Origin: Megalopta genalis
Taxonomy: Eukaryota; Arthropoda; Insecta; Hymenoptera; Halictidae
Direction: 5' to 3'
Assembly (NCBI RefSeq): GCF_051020955.1
Contig: NW_027476370.1
Span: 186,001 to 250,000, forward strand
Length of the DNA: 64,000 bases
Both the position numbers and the translations under genes were made by a program. Below are positions 12,597 to 24,212 of this stretch, piece after piece. Each line of letters begins with the position of its first letter. Within the stretch, counting starts at the first letter, position 1. Below the pieces are notes generated by a model. That model was not told where the DNA came from and did not search any database. It worked only from the letters and a program-made list of their open reading frames with translations.

Positions 12597-14976
12597 AACT
12601 ATGAAACTAAGAAACTAAGAAACTAAGAAACTAAGAAACTAAGAAACTAAGAAACTAAGAAACTAAGAAACTAAGAAACTAAGAAACTAAGAAACTAAGA
12701 AACTAAGAAACTATGAAACTAAGAAACTAAGAAACTAAGAAACTAAGAAACTAAGAAACTAAGAAACTAAGAAACTAAGAAACTAAGAAACTGAGAAACT
12801 AAGAAACTGAGAAACTAAGAAACTAAGAAACTAAGAAACTAAGATACTAAGAAACTAAGAAACTAAGAAACCAAGAAACTAAGAAACTAAGAAACTAAGA
12901 AACTAAGAAACTAAGAAACTAAGAAACTAACAATCTAAGAAACTAAGAAACTAAGAAACTAAGAAACTAACAAACTGACAAACTAAGAAACTAAGAAACT
13001 AAGAAACTAAGAAGCTAAGAAACTGAGAAACTAAGAAACTAAGAAACTAAGAAACTAAGAAACTAAGAAACTAAGAAACTGAGAAACTAAGAAACTAAGA
13101 AACTAAGAAACTAAGATACTAAGAAACTAAGAAACTAAGAAACTAAGAAACTAAGAAACTAAGAAACTAAGAAACTAAGAAACTAAGAAACTAAGAAACT
13201 AAGAAACTAAGAAACTAAGAAACTAAGAAACTATGAAACTAAGAAACTAAGAAACTAAGAAACTAAGAAACTAAGAAACTAAGAAACTAAGAAACTAAGA
13301 AACTGAGAAACTAAGAAACTGAGAAACTAAGAAACTAAGAAACTAAGAAACTAAGATACTAAGAAAATAAGAAACTAAGAAACTAAGAAACTAAGAAACT
13401 AAGAAAATAAGAAACTAAGAAACTATGAAACTAAGAAACTAAGAAACTAAGAAACTAAGAAACTAAGAAACTAACAATCTAAGAAACTAAGAAACTAAGA
13501 AACTAAGAAACTAACAAACTGACAAACTAAGAAACTAAGAAACTAAGAAACTAAGAAGCTAAGAAACTGAGAAACTAAGAGACTAAGAAATTAAGAAACT
13601 AAGAAACTAAGAAACTAAGAAACTAAGAAACTAAGAAACTAAGAAACTAAGAAACTAAGAAACTAAGAAACTAAGAAACTAAGAAACTAAGAAACTAAGA
13701 AACTAAGAAACTAAGAAACTAAGAAACTAAGAAACTAAGAAACTAAGAAACTAAGAAACTAAGAAACTAAGAAACTAAGAAACTAAGAAACTAAGAAACT
13801 AAGAAATTAAGAAATTAAGAAATTAAGAAACTAAGAAACTAAGAAACTAAGAAACTAAGAAACGAACAAACTGACAAACTGACAAACTGACAAACTAAGA
13901 AACTAAGAAACTAAGAAACTAAGAAACTAAGAAACTAAGAAACTAAGAAAATAAGAAAATAAGAAACTAAGAAACTAAGAAACTAAGAAACTAAGAAACT
14001 AAGAAACTAAGAAATTAAGAAACTAAGAAACTAAGAAACGAACAAACTGACAAACTAAGAAACTAAGAAACTAAGAAACTATGAAGCTAAGAAACTAAGA
14101 AACTAAGAAACTAAGAAACTAAGAAACTAAGAAACTAAGAAACTAAGAAACTAAGAAACTAAGAAACTGAGAAACTAAGAAACTAAGAAACTAAGAAACT
14201 AAGATACTAAGAAACTAAGAAACTAAGAAACTAAGAAACTAAGAAACTAAGAAACTAAGAAACTATGAAACTAAGAAACTAAGAAACTAAGAAACTAAGA
14301 AACTAAGAAACTAAGAAACTAAGAAACTAAGAAACTAAGAAACTAAGAAACTAAGAAACTAAGAAACTAAGAAACTATGAAACTAAGAAACTAAGAAACT
14401 AAGAAACTAAGAAACTAAGAAACTAAGAAACTAAGAAACTAAGAAACTGAGAAACTAAGAAACTGAGAAACTAAGAAACTAAGAAACTAAGAAACTAAGA
14501 TACTAAGAAACTAAGAAACTAAGAAACTAAGAAACTAAGAAACTAAGAAACTAAGAAACTATGAAACTAAGAAACTAAGAAACTAAGAAACTAAGAAACG
14601 AAGAAACTAACAATCTAAGAAACTAAGAAACTAAGAAACTAAGAAACTAACAAACTGACAAACTAAGAAACTAAGAAACTAAGAAACTAAGAAGCTAAGA
14701 AACTGAGAAACTAAGAAACTAAGAAACTAAGAAACTAAGAAACTAAGGAACTAAGAAACTAAGAAACTGAGAAACTAAGAAACTAAGAAACTAAGAAACT
14801 AAGATACTAAGAAACTAAGAAACTAAGAAACTAAGAAACTAAGAAACTAAGAAACTAAGAAACTAAGAAACTAAGAAACTAAGAAACTAAGAAACTAAGA
14901 AACTAAGAAACTAAGAAACTAAGAAACTAAGAAACTAAGAAACTAAGAAACTAAGAAACTAAGAAACTAAGAAACT
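12597..14976 (+). repeat. S-type cassettes
   Basis: The recurring order is atgaaact, two gagaaact separated by one unit, aagatact, atgaaact, aacaatct, aacaaact-gacaaact, aagaagct, gagaaact. aacaatct lies at about 12929, 13473 and 14609 (with 15513 in the next block) and aagaagct at about 13013, 13555, 14083, 14691 and 15595, so copies are spaced roughly 0.54-1.14 kb. A P fragment (three aagaaatt, cgaac with three gacaaact, two aagaaaat) is embedded at 13,801-14,060. No coding potential. Confidence 0.75.
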
Positions 14977-17466
14977 GAGAAACTAAGAAACTAAGAAACT
15001 AAGAAACTAAGAAACTAAGGAACTAAGAAACTAAGAAACTGAGAAACTAAGAAACTAAGAAACTAAGAAACTAAGATACTAAGAAACTAAGAAACTAAGA
15101 AACTAAGAAACTAAGAAACTAAGAAACTAAGAAACTAAGAAACTAAGAAACTAAGAAACTAAGAAACTAAGAAACTAAGAAACTAAGAAACTAAGAAACT
15201 AAGAAACTAAGAAACTAAGAAACTAAGAAACTAAGAAACTAAGAAACTAAGAAACTAAGAAACTAAGAAACTAAGAAACTATGAAACTAAGAAACTAAGA
15301 AACTAAGAAACTAAGAAACTAAGAAACTAAGAAACTAAGAAACTAAGAAACTGAGAAACTAAGAAACTGAGAAACTAAGAAACTAAGAAACTAAGAAACT
15401 AAGATACTAAGAAACTAAGAAACTAAGAAACTAAGAAACTAAGAAACTAAGAAACTAAGAAACTATGAAACTAAGAAACTAAGAAACTAAGAAACTAAGA
15501 AACGAAGAAACTAACAATCTAAGAAACTAAGAAACTAAGAAACTAAGAAACTAAGAAACTGACAAACTAAGAAACTAAGAAACTAAGAAACTAAGAAGCT
15601 AAGAGACTGAGAAACTAAGAAACTAAGAAACTAAGAAACTAAGAAACTAAGGAACTAAGAAACTAAGAAACTGAGAAACTAAGAAACTAAGAAACTAAGA
15701 AACTAAGATACTAAGAAACTAAGAAACTAAGAAACTAAGAAACTAAGAAACTAAGAAACTAAGAAACTAAGAAACTAAGAAACTAAGAAACTAAGAAACT
15801 AAGAAACTAAGAAACTAAGAAACTAAGAAACTAAGAAACTATGAAACTAAGAAACTAAGAAACTAAGAAACTAAGAAACTAAGAAACTAAGAAACTAAGA
15901 AACTATGAAACTAAGAAACTAAGAAACTAAGAAACTAAGAAACTAAGAAACTAAGAAACTAAGAAATTAAGAAACTAAGAAACTAAGAAACGAACAAACT
16001 GACAAACTAAGAAACTAAGAAACTAAGAAACTAAGAAACAAAGAAACTAACAAACTAAGAAACTAAGAAACTAAGAAACTAAGAAACAAAGAAAATGAGA
16101 AACTAAGAAACTAAGAAACTAAGAAACTAAGAAACTAAGAAACTAAGAAACTAAGAAACTAAGAAACTAAGAAACTAACAATCTAAGAAACTAAGAAACT
16201 AAGAAACTAAAAAAGTAAGAAACTAAGAAACTAAGAAACTAAGAAACTAAGAAAGTAAGAAACTAAGAAACTAAGAAACTAAGAAACTAAGAAACTAAGA
16301 AACTAAGAAACTATGAAACTAAGAAACTAAGAAACTAAGAAACTAAGAAACTAAGAAACTAAGAAACTAAGAAACTAAGAAACTAAGAAACTAAGAAACA
16401 AAGAAAATAAGAAACTAAGAAACTAAGAAACTAAGAAACTAAGAAACTAAGAAACTAAGAAACTAAGAAACTAAGAAACTAAGAAACTGAGAAACTGAGA
16501 AACTGAGAAACTGAGAAACTGAGAAACTGAGAAACTGAGAAACTGAGAAACTGAGAAACTAAGAAACTATGAAACTAAGAAACTAAGAAACTTAGAAACG
16601 AAGAAACTAAGAAACTAAGAAACTAAGAAACTAAGAAACTAAGAAACTATGAAACTAAGAAACTAAGAAACTAAGAAACTAAGAAACTAAGAAACTAGGA
16701 AACTAAGAATCTAAGAAACTAAGAAACTAAAAAACTAAGAAACGAACGAACTGACAAACTAAGAAACTAAGAAACTAAGAAACTAAAGAAACTAAGAATC
16801 TTAGAAACTAAGAAACTAAGAAACTAAGAAACTAAGAAACTAAGAAACTAAGAAACTAAGAAACTAAGAAACTAAGAAACTACGAAACTAAGAAACTAAG
16901 AAACTAAGAAACTAAGAAACTAAGAAACTAAGAAACTAAGAAACTAGGAAACTAAGAAACTAAGAAAATAAGAAACTAAGAAACTGAGAAACTGAGAAAC
17001 TGAGAAACTGAGAAACTGAGAAACTGAGAAACTGAGAAACTGAGAAACTGAGAAACTAAGAAACTATGAAACTAAGAAACTAAGAAACTTAGAAACGAAG
17101 AAACTAAGAAACTAAGAAACTAAGAAACTAAGAAACTAAGAAACTATGAAACTAAGAAACTAAGAAACTAAGAAACTAAGAAACTAAGAAACTAGGAAAC
17201 TAAGAATCTAAGAAACTAAGAAACTAAAAAACTAAGAAACGAACGAACTGACAAACTAAGAAACTAAGAAACTAAGAAACTAAAGAAACTAAGAAACTTA
17301 GAAACTAAGAAACTAAGAAACTAAGAAACTAAGAAACTAAGAAACTAAGAAACTAAGAAACTAAGAAACTAAGAAACTAAGAAACTAAGAAACTACGAAA
17401 CTAAGAAACTAAGAAACTAAGAAACTAAGAAACTAAGAAACTAAGAAACTAAGAAACTAGGAAACT
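14977..17466 (+). repeat. 2,490-bp tandem duplication, copy A
   Basis: The copy starts with gagaaact at 14977-14984 and ends with aggaaact at 17459-17466. Every marker I checked recurs exactly 2,490 bp downstream: aaggaact 15019/17509, aagatact 15075/17565, atgaaact 15281/17771, aacaatct 15513/18003, gagaaact run 16489/18979, 9-mers 16785/19275 and 17282/19772. The length is 311 octamers plus 2 because each copy holds two 9-mers. Contents are S material, a P cassette without its aagaaatt triplet, and two partial G cassettes whose nine-unit gagaaact runs (16489-16560, 16986-17057) lie 497 bp apart. Confidence 0.92.
16785..16793 (+). repeat. 9-mer register shift (aaagaaact)
   Basis: One extra A gives a 9-bp unit and moves the octamer register by +1. 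It is followed by an aagaatct/tagaaact pair in this copy. The same 9-mer, always followed by an aagaaact-type unit and then tagaaact, lies at 17282, 19275, 19772, 26021, 26510, 28511, 29008, 34209, 37514, 52499, 54987 and 58244: 13 copies in total. The identical context implies a single ancestral insertion that was then copied. Homologous G cassettes at ~4151, 5471, 7975 and 10127 lack it. Confidence 0.93.
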
Positions 17467-19956
17467 GAGAAACTAAGAAACTAAGAAACTAAGAAACTAA
17501 GAAACTAAGGAACTAAGAAACTAAGAAACTGAGAAACTAAGAAACTAAGAAACTAAGAAACTAAGATACTAAGAAACTAAGAAACTAAGAAACTAAGAAA
17601 CTAAGAAACTAAGAAACTAAGAAACTAAGAAACTAAGAAACTAAGAAACTAAGAAACTAAGAAACTAAGAAACTAAGAAACTAAGAAACTAAGAAACTAA
17701 GAAACTAAGAAACTAAGAAACTAAGAAACTAAGAAACTAAGAAACTAAGAAACTAAGAAACTAAGAAACTATGAAACTAAGAAACTAAGAAACTAAGAAA
17801 CTAAGAAACTAAGAAACTAAGAAACTAAGAAACTAAGAAACTGAGAAACTAAGAAACTGAGAAACTAAGAAACTAAGAAACTAAGAAACTAAGATACTAA
17901 GAAACTAAGAAACTAAGAAACTAAGAAACTAAGAAACTAAGAAACTAAGAAACTATGAAACTAAGAAACTAAGAAACTAAGAAACTAAGAAACGAAGAAA
18001 CTAACAATCTAAGAAACTAAGAAACTAAGAAACTAAGAAACTAAGAAACTGACAAACTAAGAAACTAAGAAACTAAGAAACTAAGAAGCTAAGAGACTGA
18101 GAAACTAAGAAACTAAGAAACTAAGAAACTAAGAAACTAAGGAACTAAGAAACTAAGAAACTGAGAAACTAAGAAACTAAGAAACTAAGAAACTAAGATA
18201 CTAAGAAACTAAGAAACTAAGAAACTAAGAAACTAAGAAACTAAGAAACTAAGAAACTAAGAAACTAAGAAACTAAGAAACTAAGAAACTAAGAAACTAA
18301 GAAACTAAGAAACTAAGAAACTAAGAAACTATGAAACTAAGAAACTAAGAAACTAAGAAACTAAGAAACTAAGAAACTAAGAAACTAAGAAACTATGAAA
18401 CTAAGAAACTAAGAAACTAAGAAACTAAGAAACTAAGAAACTAAGAAACTAAGAAATTAAGAAACTAAGAAACTAAGAAACGAACAAACTGACAAACTAA
18501 GAAACTAAGAAACTAAGAAACTAAGAAACAAAGAAACTAACAAACTAAGAAACTAAGAAACTAAGAAACTAAGAAACAAAGAAAATGAGAAACTAAGAAA
18601 CTAAGAAACTAAGAAACTAAGAAACTAAGAAACTAAGAAACTAAGAAACTAAGAAACTAAGAAACTAACAATCTAAGAAACTAAGAAACTAAGAAACTAA
18701 AAAAGTAAGAAACTAAGAAACTAAGAAACTAAGAAACTAAGAAAGTAAGAAACTAAGAAACTAAGAAACTAAGAAACTAAGAAACTAAGAAACTAAGAAA
18801 CTATGAAACTAAGAAACTAAGAAACTAAGAAACTAAGAAACTAAGAAACTAAGAAACTAAGAAACTAAGAAACTAAGAAACTAAGAAACAAAGAAAATAA
18901 GAAACTAAGAAACTAAGAAACTAAGAAACTAAGAAACTAAGAAACTAAGAAACTAAGAAACTAAGAAACTAAGAAACTGAGAAACTGAGAAACTGAGAAA
19001 CTGAGAAACTGAGAAACTGAGAAACTGAGAAACTGAGAAACTGAGAAACTAAGAAACTATGAAACTAAGAAACTAAGAAACTTAGAAACGAAGAAACTAA
19101 GAAACTAAGAAACTAAGAAACTAAGAAACTAAGAAACTATGAAACTAAGAAACTAAGAAACTAAGAAACTAAGAAACTAAGAAACTAGGAAACTAAGAAT
19201 CTAAGAAACTAAGAAACTAAAAAACTAAGAAACGAACGAACTGACAAACTAAGAAACTAAGAAACTAAGAAACTAAAGAAACTAAGAATCTTAGAAACTA
19301 AGAAACTAAGAAACTAAGAAACTAAGAAACTAAGAAACTAAGAAACTAAGAAACTAAGAAACTAAGAAACTACGAAACTAAGAAACTAAGAAACTAAGAA
19401 ACTAAGAAACTAAGAAACTAAGAAACTAAGAAACTAGGAAACTAAGAAACTAAGAAAATAAGAAACTAAGAAACTGAGAAACTGAGAAACTGAGAAACTG
19501 AGAAACTGAGAAACTGAGAAACTGAGAAACTGAGAAACTGAGAAACTAAGAAACTATGAAACTAAGAAACTAAGAAACTTAGAAACGAAGAAACTAAGAA
19601 ACTAAGAAACTAAGAAACTAAGAAACTAAGAAACTATGAAACTAAGAAACTAAGAAACTAAGAAACTAAGAAACTAAGAAACTAGGAAACTAAGAATCTA
19701 AGAAACTAAGAAACTAAAAAACTAAGAAACGAACGAACTGACAAACTAAGAAACTAAGAAACTAAGAAACTAAAGAAACTAAGAAACTTAGAAACTAAGA
19801 AACTAAGAAACTAAGAAACTAAGAAACTAAGAAACTAAGAAACTAAGAAACTAAGAAACTAAGAAACTAAGAAACTAAGAAACTACGAAACTAAGAAACT
19901 AAGAAACTAAGAAACTAAGAAACTAAGAAACTAAGAAACTAAGAAACTAGGAAACT
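17467..19956 (+). repeat. 2,490-bp tandem duplication, copy B
   Basis: Downstream partner of 14977-17466. The junction joins aggaaact (17459-17466) directly to gagaaact (17467-17474). At the matching place the end of copy B continues as aggaaact, aagaaact, aagaaact's variant aagaaaat, which is the ordinary G order, so B retains the ancestral right flank. All inspected markers, including rare ones (aagagact, aaggaact, aagaatct before tagaaact), are shared with A. This suggests the duplication is recent relative to the rate of point change. Confidence 0.92.
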
Positions 19957-20400
19957 AAGAAACTAAGAAAATAAGAAACTAAGAAACTAAGAAACTAAGA
20001 AACTGAGAAACTAAGAAACTAAGAAACTAAGAAATTGAGAAACTGAGAAACTGAGAAACTAAGAAACTGAGAAACTGAGAAACTAAGAAACTAAGAAACT
20101 AAGAAACTAAGAAACTAAGAAACTAAGAAACTCAGAAACTAAGAAACTAAGTAACTAAGAAACTAAGAAACTAAGAAACTAAGAAACTAAGAAACTAAGA
20201 AACTAACAATCTAAGAAACTAAGAAACTAAGAAACTAAGAAACTAAGAAACTAAGAAACTGAGAAACTAAGAATCTAAGAAATTAAGAAACTCAGAAACT
20301 AAGAAACTAAGAAACTAAGAAACTAAGAAACTAAGAAACTAAGAAACTAAGAAACTAAGAAACTAAGAAACTAAGAAACTAAGAAACTAAGAAACTAAGA
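19957..20400 (+). repeat. G cassette right half, copy 1
   Basis: Continues the G order after the 2,490-bp pair: aagaaaat (~19965), gagaaact (~20005), gagaaatt (tt at 20035) with gagaaact units, cagaaact and aagtaact (~20133-20152), aacaatct (~20209), gagaaact 20261, aagaatct, aagaaatt, cagaaact (20293). The gagaaatt unit is shared with the copy at 29,271 and not with the older G copies at 5.7 or 10.4 kb, so it marks the common parent of the two superblocks. Confidence 0.8.
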
Positions 20401-21230
20401 AACTAAGAAACTAAGAAACTAAGAAACTAAGAAACTAAGAAACTAAGAAACTAAGAAACTAAGAAACTAAGAAACTAAGAAACTAAGAAACTAAGAAACT
20501 AAGAAACTAAGAAACTAAGAAACTAAGAAACTAAGAAACTAAGAAACTATGAAACTAAGAAACTAAGAAACTAAGAAACTAAGAAACTAAGAAACTAAGA
20601 AACTAAGAAACTAAGAAACTGAGAAACTAAGAAACTGAGAAACTAAGAAACTAAGAAACTAAGAAACTAAGATACTAAGAAACTAAGAAACTAAGAAACT
20701 AAGAAACTAAGAAACTAAGAAACTAAGAAACTAAGAAACTAAGAAACTAAGAAACTAAGAAACTAAGAAACTGAGAAACTAAGAAACTGAGAAACTAAGA
20801 AACTAAGAAACTAAGAAACTAAGATACTAAGAAAATAAGAAACTAAGAAACTAAGAAACTAAGAAACTAAGAAAATAAGAAACTAAGAAACTATGAAACT
20901 AAGAAACTAAGAAACTAAGAAACTAAGAAACTAAGAAACTAAGAAACTAAGAAACTAAGAAACTAAGAAACTAAGAAACTAAGAAACTAAGAAACAAAGA
21001 AAATAAGAAACTAAGAAACTAAGAAACTAAGAAACTAAGAAACTAAGAAACTAAGAAACTAAGAAACTAAGAAACTAAGAAACTAAGAAACTAAGAAACT
21101 AAGAAACTAAGAAACTAAGAAACTAAGAAACTAAGAAACTAAGAAACTAAGAAACTAAGAAACTAAGAAACTAAGAAACTAAGAAACTAAGAAACTAAGA
21201 AACTAAGAAACTAAGAAACTAAGAAACTAA
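20401..21230 (+). repeat. S-like linker between the superblocks
   Basis: No gene. Markers are atgaaact (~20549), gagaaact pairs (~20621/20637 and ~20769/20785), aagatact (~20671 and ~20823) followed by aagaaaat units, atgaaact (~20893), then aagaaaca-aagaaaat (~20993-21008) and a pure tract. The second half resembles 13,233-13,430, where atgaaact, a gagaaact pair, aagatact with aagaaaat, and atgaaact come in the same order. It separates the two 8.4-kb superblock copies. Confidence 0.7.
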
Positions 21231-24212
21231 GAAACTAAGAAACTAAGAAACTAAGAAACTAAGAAACTAAGAAACTAAGAAACTAAGAAACTAAGAAACT
21301 AAGATACTAAGAAACTAAGAAACTAAGAAACTAAGAAACTAAGAAACTAAGAAACTAAGAAACTAAGAAACTAAGAAACTAAGAAACTAAGAAACTAAGA
21401 AACTAAGAAACTAAGAAACTAAGAAACTAAGAAACTAAGAAACTGAGAAACTGAGAAACTGAGAAACTGAGAAACTGAGAAACTAAGAAACTAAGAAACT
21501 TAGAAACTAAGAAACTAAGAAACTAAGAAACTAAGAATCTAAGAAACTAAGAAACTAAGGAACTAAGAAACTAAGAAACTAAGAAACTAAGAAACTAAGA
21601 AACTAAGAAACTAAGAAACTAAGAAACTAAGAAACTAAGAAACTATGAAACTAAGAAACTAAGAAACTAAGAAACTAAGAAACTAAGAAACTAAGAAACT
21701 AAGAAACTAAGAAACTAAGAAACTAAGAAACTAAGAAACTGAGAAACTAAGAAACTAAGAAACTAAGAAACTAAGATACTAAGAAACTAAGAAACTAAGA
21801 AACTAAGAAACTAAGAAACTAAGAAACTAAGAAACTATGAAACTAAGAAACTAAGAAACTAAGAAACTAAGAAACTAAGAAACTAAGAAACTAAGAAACT
21901 AAGAAACTAAGAAACTAAGAAACTAAGAAACTAAGAAACTATGAAACTAAGAAACTAAGAAACTAAGAAACTAAGAAACTAAGAAACTAAGAAACTAAGA
22001 AACTAAGAAACTAAGAAACTGAGAAACTAAGAAACTGAGAAACTAAGAAACTAAGAAACTAAGAAACTAAGATACTAAGAAACTAAGAAACTAAGAAACC
22101 AAGAAACTAAGAAACTAAGAAACTAAGAAACTAAGAAACTAAGAAACTAAGAAACTAACAATCTAAGAAACTAAGAAACTAAGAAACTAAGAAACTAACA
22201 AACTGACAAACTAAGAAACTAAGAAACTAAGAAACTAAGAAGCTAAGAAACTGAGAAACTAAGAAACTAAGAAACTAAGAAACTAAGAAACTAAGAAACT
22301 AAGAAACTGAGAAACTAAGAAACTAAGAAACTAAGAAACTAAGATACTAAGAAACTAAGAAACTAAGAAACTAAGAAACTAAGAAACTAAGAAACTAAGA
22401 AACTAAGAAACTAAGAAACTAAGAAACTAAGAAACTAAGAAACTAAGAAACTAAGAAACTATGAAACTAAGAAACTAAGAAACTAAGAAACTAAGAAACT
22501 AAGAAACTAAGAAACTAAGAAACTAAGAAACTGAGAAACTAAGAAACTGAGAAACTAAGAAACTAAGAAACTAAGAAACTAAGATACTAAGAAAATAAGA
22601 AACTAAGAAACTAAGAAACTAAGAAACTAAGAAAATAAGAAACTAAGAAACTATGAAACTAAGAAACTAAGAAACTAAGAAACTAAGAAACTAAGAAACT
22701 AACAATCTAAGAAACTAAGAAACTAAGAAACTAAGAAACTAACAAACTGACAAACTAAGAAACTAAGAAACTAAGAAACTAAGAAGCTAAGAAACTGAGA
22801 AACTAAGAGACTAAGAAATTAAGAAACTAAGAAACTAAGAAACTAAGAAACTAAGAAACTAAGAAACTAAGAAACTAAGAAACTAAGAAACTAAGAAACT
22901 AAGAAACTAAGAAACTAAGAAACTAAGAAACTAAGAAACTAAGAAACTAAGAAACTAAGAAACTAAGAAACTAAGAAACTAAGAAACTAAGAAACTAAGA
23001 AACTAAGAAACTAAGAAACTAAGAAACTAAGAAACTAAGAAATTAAGAAATTAAGAAATTAAGAAACTAAGAAACTAAGAAACTAAGAAACTAAGAAACG
23101 AACAAACTGACAAACTGACAAACTGACAAACTAAGAAACTAAGAAACTAAGAAACTAAGAAACTAAGAAACTAAGAAACTAAGAAAATAAGAAAATAAGA
23201 AACTAAGAAACTAAGAAACTAAGAAACTAAGAAACTAAGAAACTAAGAAATTAAGAAACTAAGAAACTAAGAAACGAACAAACTGACAAACTAAGAAACT
23301 AAGAAACTAAGAAACTATGAAGCTAAGAAACTAAGAAACTAAGAAACTAAGAAACTAAGAAACTAAGAAACTAAGAAACTAAGAAACTAAGAAACTAAGA
23401 AACTGAGAAACTAAGAAACTAAGAAACTAAGAAACTAAGATACTAAGAAACTAAGAAACTAAGAAACTAAGAAACTAAGAAACTAAGAAACTAAGAAACT
23501 ATGAAACTAAGAAACTAAGAAACTAAGAAACTAAGAAACTAAGAAACTAAGAAACTAAGAAACTAAGAAACTAAGAAACTAAGAAACTAAGAAACTAAGA
23601 AACTAAGAAACTATGAAACTAAGAAACTAAGAAACTAAGAAACTAAGAAACTAAGAAACTAAGAAACTAAGAAACTAAGAAACTGAGAAACTAAGAAACT
23701 GAGAAACTAAGAAACTAAGAAACTAAGAAACTAAGATACTAAGAAACTAAGAAACTAAGAAACTAAGAAACTAAGAAACTAAGAAACTAAGAAACTATGA
23801 AACTAAGAAACTAAGAAACTAAGAAACTAAGAAACGAAGAAACTAACAATCTAAGAAACTAAGAAACTAAGAAACTAAGAAACTAACAAACTGACAAACT
23901 AAGAAACTAAGAAACTAAGAAACTAAGAAGCTAAGAAACTGAGAAACTAAGAAACTAAGAAACTAAGAAACTAAGAAACTAAGGAACTAAGAAACTAAGA
24001 AACTGAGAAACTAAGAAACTAAGAAACTAAGAAACTAAGATACTAAGAAACTAAGAAACTAAGAAACTAAGAAACTAAGAAACTAAGAAACTAAGAAACT
24101 AAGAAACTAAGAAACTAAGAAACTAAGAAACTAAGAAACTAAGAAACTAAGAAACTAAGAAACTAAGAAACTAAGAAACTAAGAAACTAAGAAACTAAGA
24201 AACTAAGAAACT

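Larger units (their letters stand above)
12000..20400 (+). repeat. 8.4-kb superblock, copy 1
   Basis: This block and 21,2xx-29,6xx share marker order over more than 8 kb at an offset of 9,236 bp: aagatact 12067/21303, gagaaact run 12209/21445, tagaaact 12265/21501, aagatact 15075/24311, 9-mers 16785/26021 and 19772/29008, gagaaatt 20035/29271. The last shared markers (gagaaact 20261/29505 and cagaaact 20293/29537) are displaced by 9,244. After that, copy 1 has atgaaact at ~20549 and copy 2 has three aagaaatt, so the right edge lies within the pure tract 20,300-20,545. The left edge lies in the pure tract 11,810-12,066. It contains S cassettes and a 2,490-bp tandem duplication. Confidence 0.88.
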
